A DNA stretch of 64,000 nt from Candidatus Woesearchaeota archaeon (GTDB taxonomy: Archaea; Nanobdellota; Nanobdellia; Woesearchaeales; JACJVW01). Positions 1 through 5,918 of the stretch are shown here, piece by piece (within the stretch, counting starts at the first letter, position 1; every line of letters starts with the position of its first letter). The translations under genes and the position numbers were made by a program. The notes beneath the pieces were generated by a model. It ran no database searches. It worked only from the letters and a program-made list of their open reading frames with translations, and was not told where the DNA came from. The DNA is taken from positions 62,001-126,000 of the forward strand of contig JACJVW010000002.1 in the NCBI GenBank assembly GCA_020637435.1. Direction: 5' to 3'.

Positions 1-2
1 CA

Positions 3-152
3 GGCCTTGGCGATAAAAACGCACAAATTCGGACAGGAAGCCTCGCAGAGCTCAAAGAAAAAGAATTCTCCGTATTCCCCCAGTGCCTCATCATACCCGG
101 TGACATGCACTTCATGGAAGAAGACGCACTTAAAATGTGGACCTTCCAATAA
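3..152 (+). CDS. dphB: Probable diphthine synthase, C-terminal fragment
   Basis: The open frame enters from the left edge and stops at 150-152. Its 49 visible residues contain GSLAEL, CLIIPGDMHFMEEDAL and a short hydrophobic tail. This resembles the end of archaeal diphthine synthase (Dph5/DphB), where a GSL segment is followed by LIVPGKLHFxEEEAL. That enzyme methylates the modified histidine of elongation factor 2 on the way to diphthamide. Only the last sixth or so of the protein is visible, so the call rests on one short conserved block. hisS follows on the same strand 34 bases downstream. Confidence 0.65.
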   Translation, partial: GLGDKNAQIRTGSLAELKEKEFSVFPQCLIIPGDMHFMEEDALKMWTFQ

Positions 153-162
153 TTTTATAAAA
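153..162 (+). promoter_or_regulatory. TATA box for hisS
   Basis: The sequence ttttataaaa is centred about 29 bases before the hisS ATG, just after the dphB stop. This is close to the 25-28 base spacing seen at many gene starts in this window, so hisS may have its own promoter besides read-through. A GAGG-like stretch also lies 8 bases before the ATG. Confidence 0.5.
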
Positions 163-186
163 ACCCCTGCACCTTAAGAGGTTTAC

Positions 187-1449
187 ATGAAAGTCGAGAT
201 GGCCAGGGGCATGCGAGATTATGAAGCAAAGGACATGATAGTTCGTGAACGCCTTCTACAGCTGATTAAGAAGCAGTTCGAGCGTTATGGGTTTTCACCA
301 ATGCAGACTCCGCTCATAGAACGCCTCGACACCCTTACCGCAAAATTTGCCGCAGGCGATGGCACCGACGTCATGCAAGAGATATTCAAGCTGCAGGACC
401 AGGGAAAACGTGATCTCGGACTTAAATTCGACCAGACTGTCCCCCTTGCGCGATACATTGCCATGCATCCGCAAACAAAACTCCCATTCAAACGATATAC
501 AATCGACAGGTCGTATCGTGACGGACCGATCAAGACAGGACGTTTCAGGGAATTCACCCAGTGTGATGCGGACATCGTCGGTCCTAAATCCATGCATGCT
601 GACGCAGAGATAATCTCACTCACCCTCGACATCCTTAAAGAATCAGGTATCCAGGCAGAGATACAGGTGAACAACAGGAAGATTCTTCTAGGTCTGCTGG
701 AACACCTCCTTATACCATCCAAGCTATTCACGAAAGTAATCATAGTGATCGATAAGATAGACAAGATGGAGCATGAAGAATTCTTTAAGGAGCTCTCAGG
801 CATCGGTCTAAGTGAAACACAGATTGATGCTTTAGCTAATTGGTGCAAAGGCAAAGTTGACCTTGATTCATGCGACATCGACAATAAGATTGCCAAGGAA
901 GGACTCGCTGAATTAAGAGAATTGATGAGATTCATACCTGAAGAATTAAAAGCCGATGTAAGATTTACTATAAGTCTCGCTCGAGGTCTTAACTACTACA
1001 CCGGCACCGTCTTCGAAGCCTTCGCAAAGAAAGGAAAGATGAAATCATCCCTGGCAGGCGGGGGAAGATACGACGACATGATAGGCAGCTATGTAGGCGG
1101 AAGAGAGTATCCAGCAATCGGCGTGGGCATCGGACTTGACGCCATCATAGCGGCCTTGGGAGAACAAGCAGAGCAGCATTCTGTCGCGCAGCTCCTCATC
1201 ATACCAATCGGCACTGAGCCAGTTGAGATGGTCCGAAGGCTGCGAACACATATCAATACCATCGATGACCTCAACAGGAAAGGTGTCACCAAGAATCTAC
1301 AGTATGCCAACCATTATCATATTCCTTTTGTAGCGTTTATAGGAGAAGAAGAGCTGCAGCAGAATAAGATTAAGCTTCGCGACATGAAAAGCGGAGAAGA
1401 ACAGTTGCTTAGCGTAGAAGAAGTCATAGCTAAGATTGGGGATGTGTAA
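187..1449 (+). CDS. hisS: Histidyl-tRNA synthetase
   Basis: Class II synthetase that charges tRNA-His in the cytoplasm; 420 residues, the normal length. Visible family signatures are the Asp-Gln-Thr-Val-Pro-Leu-Ala-Arg-Tyr substrate loop near residue 97, motif 2 (RYTIDRSYRDGP then GRFREFTQCDADIVG) around residues 103-131, the histidine-specific LARGLNYYTGTVFE loop near residue 264, and motif 3 (AIGVGIGLDAII) near residue 312. The C-terminal anticodon-binding domain follows (LLIIPIGTEPVEM onward). The start ATG is preceded by a GAGG-like site and a TATA box. The next gene begins directly after the stop codon, so the two are probably co-transcribed. Confidence 0.95.
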   Translation: MKVEMARGMRDYEAKDMIVRERLLQLIKKQFERYGFSPMQTPLIERLDTLTAKFAAGDGTDVMQEIFKLQDQGKRDLGLKFDQTVPLARYIAMHPQTKLPFKRYTIDRSYRDGPIKTGRFREFTQCDADIVGPKSMHADAEIISLTLDILKESGIQAEIQVNNRKILLGLLEHLLIPSKLFTKVIIVIDKIDKMEHEEFFKELSGIGLSETQIDALANWCKGKVDLDSCDIDNKIAKEGLAELRELMRFIPEELKADVRFTISLARGLNYYTGTVFEAFAKKGKMKSSLAGGGRYDDMIGSYVGGREYPAIGVGIGLDAIIAALGEQAEQHSVAQLLIIPIGTEPVEMVRRLRTHINTIDDLNRKGVTKNLQYANHYHIPFVAFIGEEELQQNKIKLRDMKSGEEQLLSVEEVIAKIGDV

Positions 1450-1797
1450 GTGAGAATTATCGAGAAGGGTCACATCATAGACCCTGAGAATATCGTTCTG
1501 GAAATCTTTGAGACAACTCCTGAGAAGACCTGTAAAGACGAAACCTACCTCGACTTTGTCATTAAACTATTCTTCATAATCGGCACATTCATCCTATTCA
1601 GAGTAATATTCTCCGAACAGATGCCTGCGATCATAGGCATAATCCTAAGTGTAATCATATCCATCATGATCGTTCCGCTACTTTTGCTTTTCACTTCAGC
1701 ATTCAGTGAACTCTCAAAGAGACTGGGTATAGCTGCTCTTATCGGTCTGCTCATAAGCTCATCTATCTTGCTTGTCCTTTTGGAGCTGCTCGTATGA
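1450..1797 (+). CDS. Hypothetical three-helix membrane protein
   Basis: A 115-residue protein starting with GTG immediately after the hisS stop. Hydrophobic segments at about residues 35-53, 58-82 and 93-113 predict three membrane helices after a roughly 30-residue soluble N-terminus. No catalytic motif is visible and the family is not recognised. The next gene overlaps its stop by four bases (ATGA type), suggesting translational coupling of two small membrane proteins downstream of hisS. Confidence 0.7.
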   Translation: MRIIEKGHIIDPENIVLEIFETTPEKTCKDETYLDFVIKLFFIIGTFILFRVIFSEQMPAIIGIILSVIISIMIVPLLLLFTSAFSELSKRLGIAALIGLLISSSILLVLLELLV

Positions 1798-2066
1798 TCA
1801 TCAAGATACTTGGTCTTTTAGACCTCATCAGCGCCACCATACTTCTGTTTGGAGAATTGCTACCCAACAGAGCGCTCTTCTATGCGGGCATGTACCTGTG
1901 CATCAAAGGATTCTTCTTCGGCAGGATGGGAGACATCGCAAGCTGGATCGATCTGCTTGTCGGCGTGTATGTATTCGCTTTCGCAATATTCAACCTTGAA
2001 TTCGGCATGCTGACCATCGTTGCGCTAATCTATCTCTACCAGAAAGCTCTATTCAGTTTCGTCTGA
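1794..2066 (+). CDS. Hypothetical small multi-helix membrane protein
   Basis: This 90-residue protein is almost entirely hydrophobic and probably spans the membrane four times (about residues 4-20, 25-45, 48-65 and 68-88). A conserved-looking segment KGFFFGRMGDIASWIDL sits between helices. Its ATG overlaps the upstream stop, so it belongs to the hisS transcription unit. Its 3' end overlaps the convergent gene on the opposite strand by 18 bases. Function is unknown. Confidence 0.65.
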   Translation: MIIKILGLLDLISATILLFGELLPNRALFYAGMYLCIKGFFFGRMGDIASWIDLLVGVYVFAFAIFNLEFGMLTIVALIYLYQKALFSFV

Positions 2067-2351
2067 GTGCTGCTGCACACCCGTCAGATAGATGTGACCC
2101 TCAGCATATTCAACTTCAATTTCTTCCAGATTTTCTATGACTAAGTCATTACCCATGAGCAGATAGCTTACATCCAGTCCTTTGATGATCACCCGGTGAC
2201 TGTGCGGAAATTCTAGAATATCTGTAGGAACCTTACCAGAAGTGTGTGGTTTATTCACATCAAAGAGTGAGACAAAGCACGGCCTATCTTCATCAGTATC
2301 ATGCTCCTTCTTCTTTCGTCCTATGATTACGCTCTTTGTCTTATGTATCAA
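2049..2351 (-). CDS. Hypothetical protein, 100 aa
   Basis: A soluble acidic protein that begins with a basic stretch (IIGRKKKEH). The predicted start is TTG, supported by GAGGGGG five bases upstream and a TATA-like ttttaaat about 37 bases upstream. The mid part (RVIIKGLDVSYLLMGNDLVIENLEEIEVEYAEGHIYL) looks like beta strands. No family is recognised. It ends inside the convergent membrane gene (18-base overlap). Confidence 0.55.
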   Translation of the reverse strand: MIHKTKSVIIGRKKKEHDTDEDRPCFVSLFDVNKPHTSGKVPTDILEFPHSHRVIIKGLDVSYLLMGNDLVIENLEEIEVEYAEGHIYLTGVQQHSDETE

Positions 2352-2482
2352 GGTTCCCCCTCAAATCCATCAGAGTAGTGGGTGTTTTAAATAACTTACG
2401 ATAATGATGCTGTTTGATTAAAAACTTCTACCCGCTTCAAGAAGACCTACTCTAAACAGCAAGAATTGTGAAAGGCCTGTGC

Positions 2483-2815
2483 CCGAGCTAGGATACGAAG
2501 AGAAATTCGTGTTTATCCATCCAAAAACGTCTTAGAAGAGAAATCCAGCGTCCGAGATACGACACGATGGGAAAGTCGTGTCTATCAGTGCCCGGACCGT
2601 GTTGAAAAAAAACCCCAACGCCCAAGATACGACACGATGGAAAATCGTGTCTATCAGTGCCCGGACCGTGTTGAAAAAAGACCCCAGCGCCCGAGATACG
2701 ACACGATGCGAAAGTCGTGTCTATCAGTGCCCGGACCGTGTTGAAAAAAGACCCCAGCGCCCGAGATACGACACGATGCGAAAGTCGTGTCTATCCGTGC
2801 ACTGTCGTCATAAAA
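2483..2815 (-). repeat. 70-bp tandem repeat array with hairpins, downstream of tRNA-Ser(GGA)
   Basis: Four clear copies carry gacacgat at 2561, 2631, 2700 and 2770 (periods 70, 69 and 70); a fifth, decayed copy lies at 2483-2518. Read on the minus strand, each unit has a hairpin (GATAGACACGA paired with TCGTGTCGTATC, one bulge, about 8-base loop), then CGGGCGCTGGGGTC, then a run of six or more T. That last part closely matches the 3' end plus T-run of the neighbouring tRNA gene (CCGGGCGCTGGCGTC then T7). Copies become less alike with distance from the tRNA. Confidence 0.85.
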
Positions 2816-2818
2816 AAA
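2812..2818 (-). terminator. T-run terminator of tRNA-Ser(GGA)
   Basis: Seven consecutive T on the minus strand begin three bases after the tRNA 3' end, the usual archaeal oligo-T termination signal. Confidence 0.6.
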
Positions 2819-2820
2819 GA

Positions 2821-2926
2821 CGCCAGCGCCCGGATTTGAACCGGGATATCCCAAAGGAAACAGGATCCCTGGATGAGAAAGACTGGTTTTCCAGTCCTGC
2901 GCAGTACCAGATTGTGCCACGCTGGC
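2821..2926 (-). tRNA. tRNA-Ser(GGA) with a 22-nt intron
   Basis: The minus strand folds as a class II tRNA. Acceptor GCCAGCG (2926-2920) pairs with CGCTGGC (2828-2822), with discriminator G at 2821. The T arm is CCCGG-TTCAAAT-CCGGG. The anticodon stem is CAGGA (2899-2895) with TCCTG (2865-2861). The loop reads C-T-GGA-A, giving anticodon GGA (serine, UCC/UCU), followed by an intron at about 2888-2867 after the position next to the anticodon and A38 at 2866. A long variable arm (TCC-TTTG-GGA) supports serine. CCA is not encoded. Intron limits were set by restoring a 7-base loop. Confidence 0.9.
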
Positions 2927-2991
2927 TTAGTATTGGTGAATCAATATACGTTTTATAAAGTTATCTCTAATGATGGAAGAAGAAGCGAAAC

Positions 2992-3492
2992 TTACAAAGG
3001 ATGGAGGTAGGTAATACTATAATGGATATCGTTTGGTCCGGTTGTTCCCTTCAGCGTAAAATTACCAATCCCCACATTCAAACCTTGCTTAATCCCATCC
3101 GTCTCAAAAGTTACGGGTAATGCATTGTGTAATAGATGAAAAGTATCTGAGATGTGCAGATTATAGCCGTAATCGTTTCCGCCTTGCCAGTGATGCAGGT
3201 ATGCGTCAAGTCCCACTTCAACCTGTAGGTCTGCCTTGAATCTTGCATCCAGCCGCCCCCCAGTCACATCACTATCTGTTATGTACAAAGTGTATAACCC
3301 GCTTAGAGAAGCATCTGCGTTTTCGATTTTACCCTTTACAGAGAGATCAAACTTATTCAATGTGGGTTTATATAGGACATGTACAGTATCGCAGATGAGG
3401 TTGGCCTGAATCCTGTTTTCCTCGCTTAGACTCAGATCACAATCCGCCTGTGCCTGGCCTGCAAACAATAATGCAACCAAAGTTTTCTTCAT
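2992..3492 (-). CDS. Secreted protein of unknown function
   Basis: A 166-residue protein with a signal peptide ending near AGQAQA (residues 1-16). Two cysteines in the mature N-terminus (about residues 18 and 34) may form a disulphide. The rest alternates polar and hydrophobic residues (KFDLSVKGKIENADASLSGLYTLYITD), suggesting a beta-rich extracellular fold. A TATA-like tttaaatat is centred about 28 bases before the ATG, so it is a leaderless single-gene unit. No family is recognised. Confidence 0.65.
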   Translation of the reverse strand: MKKTLVALLFAGQAQADCDLSLSEENRIQANLICDTVHVLYKPTLNKFDLSVKGKIENADASLSGLYTLYITDSDVTGGRLDARFKADLQVEVGLDAYLHHWQGGNDYGYNLHISDTFHLLHNALPVTFETDGIKQGLNVGIGNFTLKGTTGPNDIHYSITYLHPL

Positions 3493-3790
3493 CGAGAAAA
3501 ATTTTCATATAGACATATTTAAAGCTTCAGAATTCAAGACCTTGCAGAGCTTTTTTCCATTTGGGCCATTTGACAGCCCTGATTGACTGGCCAATCATTG
3601 ATGGTCCGAAAGCCTTTATTCTCTAGACAATGGAAGATAGGTAAGCATTTAGCAGAATCTTTGGGAGAAATTATCATTGCAAAAAGAAATAGCCTCTGTT
3701 GATACGCTTTAGCGAAACATTACAGATACTTTGACCAAATACTGTATCTCATTAGAGGGTTTTTACTGTGTCTTAAATGAAAGAAAAAAA
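3493..3790. other. Intergenic region without recognised gene
   Basis: About 300 bases. It holds the TATA box of the secreted-protein gene at its left end and a weak inverted repeat (tgattg...caatca) near 3580-3597. No credible ORF or RNA gene is seen. Confidence 0.5.
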
Positions 3791-4537
3791 TCAGGGCGCG
3801 CAAGCACCCATGAAATACTTGTCAATGTTGCCGCTGCTGCAGCCCATGCATGGGTTACCATACGTCTCTCCGTCATCTCCGCACACAGGATTATAGTCCA
3901 TTGTGCAGACTTCAGCCATTTTGCTGGTAGGAGTACACGTCTTATCGAAAACTTCTGCTTCAGCGCAGACTCCCTCTTTCCAGTAGTCGACTTCACCGCT
4001 GCTGCAAGCCATGCATCCATTGGAATATGTCTTCTTATCGTCACCGCAGACAGGCCTATAGTCCTTTGTGCACATAACGCTTGTCTTCTCTATTTCAGTA
4101 CAGACATGCACGCTATCGACTTTCCAGTCTATCAATTGTATAGTCTTCTGCCCATCAGGAGCTTCGACAACCACATCATAACAGCCATCACAATCCTTCT
4201 CCACTGCGCTCACTATAGTTAGCTGTTCATCCGAGGTTGAGACGACAAGTTCCACAGCTTGTCTAGCCTCAGCATCGAGCTCCCACTCACGAACACAAGC
4301 ACCTAAACTACTGTTCCATGAGAAGCCGGCAGGCACTAGACAACCATGCTCATCTTTGTCTCCACCTATCACAGGTTCAGCAATCTCGCGCACAAAGAGC
4401 TTCCCATCTTCAGTCCTGCACTGCTCAGGATATGACTCCATGACAGGGTTCCCTGCCGCAACACATTCCTCGAAATTAGTAATCTCAGCGCATCCTGCAA
4501 AAATTAGCGTTGTTAATATCAACAATAGTATCCTCAT
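3791..4537 (-). CDS. Lipoprotein with two Kazal-type inhibitor domains
   Basis: A 248-residue protein with a lipobox (LIFAGC, Cys16), so probably membrane-anchored outside the cell. A Cys-rich N-terminal part (FEECVAAGNPVMESYPEQC, then GCLVPAGFSWNSSLGAC near residues 65-81) precedes a linker. Two Kazal modules follow: C156-x7-C164...Y171...C175-xx-C178...C191, and C211-x7-C219...Y226...C230-xx-C233...C246. Each has the typical C-x7-C-x6-Y-x3-C-x2-C layout. Kazal domains usually block serine proteases by a loop after the second or so cysteine; the target here is unknown. A TATA box about 37 bases upstream and GGTGA near the ATG support the start. Confidence 0.85.
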   Translation of the reverse strand: MRILLLILTTLIFAGCAEITNFEECVAAGNPVMESYPEQCRTEDGKLFVREIAEPVIGGDKDEHGCLVPAGFSWNSSLGACVREWELDAEARQAVELVVSTSDEQLTIVSAVEKDCDGCYDVVVEAPDGQKTIQLIDWKVDSVHVCTEIEKTSVMCTKDYRPVCGDDKKTYSNGCMACSSGEVDYWKEGVCAEAEVFDKTCTPTSKMAEVCTMDYNPVCGDDGETYGNPCMGCSSGNIDKYFMGACAP

Positions 4538-4599
4538 TTGTTATCACCCAATGCACAAAACTTTCTTAGTTTATATACTTTAAGAAGACTTCAAATGAT

Positions 4600-5250
4600 T
4601 CAGAAGTGATCCGTGTACGTCTTCCCATGATTAACCAGGGCAGACTGCACCTCTGACCTGAAATTCTCCAACGAATCGAAGAAAGGGAGTATCCTTCCTC
4701 CTGCGAACTGAAAACCATTTACGAAAGGTTTAGTCATCGGAGCAACATATCGTTCATGGATATCTCTACCGATAAGCACCATATACCCGACATCAGCATT
4801 GAAATATTTGGCTAAAGGTGCCAGGCGACGTTCGTAAAATTCCTCCCGTAAAGCATTCTTGATAGTATGCTTATGCCTCCCTTTCGCTTTCCACTGATCT
4901 ACGTGCCAATGTGCAACCTTCACTTCGACAACAATAGGAAGATCACCCAAAATAGCTACAAGATCATATTCAGCTAGTTGCCTGTGTGGCGCGTGCACAG
5001 TCAATCTACCGAATGGAGTATATCTAAACGTAAAATCACCATCCAAAGTACCATGAGGGATGGGATTGACCTTCAGAGCATATTTCTCACCAAGACTCCG
5101 AAATGCCTGTTCCACAGCGGCTTCGCTTAGATGCCCAAGATAATGGTCGAAGCGTAGACCACTCTCATATTTCTGTATCAGGCTATCTAGATTGTATTCT
5201 GTAGCGCAAAGAGAGTCACAGAAATCCTCAGGTATATCGACCAATCGCAT
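4600..5250 (-). CDS. PD-(D/E)XK nuclease-like protein
   Basis: A 216-residue protein. The frame runs back into the tRNA-Ser gene, so the first plausible start is the ATG at 5250, 15 bases after the tRNA 3' end. Residues 95-112 (EYDLVAILGDLPIVVEVKV) give D96...E109-V-K111, the D-(x)n-ExK core of the PD-(D/E)XK nuclease fold, and Glu47 could be the helix acid. It has no recognised partner domain. Only an AT-rich stretch lies directly at the start codon, with no box at -26, so it may be transcribed by read-through from the tRNA promoter. Role (nuclease, or recognition only) is inferred from the motif. Confidence 0.6.
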   Translation of the reverse strand: MRLVDIPEDFCDSLCATEYNLDSLIQKYESGLRFDHYLGHLSEAAVEQAFRSLGEKYALKVNPIPHGTLDGDFTFRYTPFGRLTVHAPHRQLAEYDLVAILGDLPIVVEVKVAHWHVDQWKAKGRHKHTIKNALREEFYERRLAPLAKYFNADVGYMVLIGRDIHERYVAPMTKPFVNGFQFAGGRILPFFDSLENFRSEVQSALVNHGKTYTDHF

Positions 5251-5265
5251 TTTAAAAAGAAAAAA

Positions 5266-5420
5266 CGTCGAGGACGGGATTTGAACCCGCAAGTCCGAAG
5301 ACACAGGATGTTTGCGATATTGCGTGGTTTCTTAGCCCACCGTAGCGAGCATGTACTAATGTACAAGGACAACTTCAGCCCTTAGCAATCCTGCGCAGTA
5401 CCAGATTGTGCCACCTCGAC
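5266..5420 (-). tRNA. tRNA-Ser(GCT) with a 73-nt intron
   Basis: Acceptor GTCGAGG (5420-5414) pairs with CCTCGAC (5273-5267), discriminator G at 5266. The D arm and anticodon stem (CAGGA 5393-5389; TCCTG 5308-5304) are the same as in the other serine tRNA of this window. The loop begins T-T-GCT-A, giving anticodon GCT (serine AGC/AGU). An intron at about 5382-5310 interrupts the loop after the base next to the anticodon; it contains TGTAC-ATTA-GTACA and GTGG...CCAC stems. The variable arm (TGTC-TTC-GGAC) is long, as in class II tRNAs. T arm: GCGGG-TTCAAAT-CCCGT. Confidence 0.9.
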
Positions 5421-5505
5421 ACTATCTTCTGGGATAAGGGGGCCATTTAAAAATGTTTTGCAGAGCACTACTTTTAAAAAGTCAGAGTTGACTAGGATAC
5501 AACTG

Positions 5506-5871
5506 ATGCAGAACATCCTGTACAGATTACTCTTTTCGCTCAGTGGGGACCAAAGACCGGACTACATGCAGCATGACGACTTACTGCCAAAATCGAGCAG
5601 GATTGACCTTAGCAAAAAGTACCCAGAAAAGTTTAGGAAAGGGACCAATGCCGAAGTCTACAATGATGGAGATTTCTTCAATATCATGATAGCATACAGA
5701 AACACAATAGGTGTTGAGCATGTTGTCTTTGGTGATGGTACAAAACTGGATGGTGCGCTTGATATGCTGGTAAGGAATCTTGACAGGGAACGCGAAAGCA
5801 AAGATGACTACAATGATTGCGGTCCATGCAAAGAGTACTTTGAATGGATAGATTCTCTCTACACGTCATAG
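5506..5871 (+). CDS. Hypothetical protein, 121 aa
   Basis: A soluble protein with a Cys-Gly-Pro-Cys pair near the C-terminus (NDCGPCKEYFEW). The frame opens earlier at a TTG (5458), but a TATA-like ttttaaaa at 5472-5479 makes the ATG at 5506 the likely leaderless start. The CxxC pair could bind metal or form a disulphide, but the rest of the sequence is not recognised. It stands alone between the tRNA and uvrA. Confidence 0.55.
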   Translation: MQNILYRLLFSLSGDQRPDYMQHDDLLPKSSRIDLSKKYPEKFRKGTNAEVYNDGDFFNIMIAYRNTIGVEHVVFGDGTKLDGALDMLVRNLDRERESKDDYNDCGPCKEYFEWIDSLYTS

Positions 5872-5887
5872 GACATAGAGGATAAAC

Positions 5888-5897
5888 ATATATAAAT
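5888..5897 (+). promoter_or_regulatory. TATA box of uvrA
   Basis: atatataaat is centred 26 bases before the uvrA ATG, with no ribosome site between: a leaderless promoter. Confidence 0.75.
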
Positions 5898-5918
5898 GAA
5901 TTCCATTTCTGACACCGC

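Noticed and set aside
285..935. 216-residue ORF antisense to hisS
   Set aside because: Shadow of hisS codons with no promoter and no recognisable domain.
2483..2815. CRISPR-like array
   Set aside because: Units are near-identical throughout with no variable spacers, and no cas genes are nearby.
2821..2926. Attachment site of an integrated element at tRNA-Ser(GGA)
   Set aside because: No integrase gene and no exact direct repeat of the tRNA 3' end elsewhere in the window; the array copies differ from it.
2578..2958. 126-residue ORF crossing the repeat array and tRNA
   Set aside because: It is read-through of non-coding repeats and a tRNA gene; the repeats give a periodic peptide without any fold sense.
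3731..4222. 163-residue ORF on the plus strand
   Set aside because: Lies antisense to the Kazal lipoprotein gene and has a Cys/His/Ser pattern explained by its complement; no promoter or ribosome site.
5187..5372. 61-residue ORF across the tRNA-Ser(GCT) intron
   Set aside because: Falls inside tRNA and intron sequence; the intron is too short for a homing nuclease.
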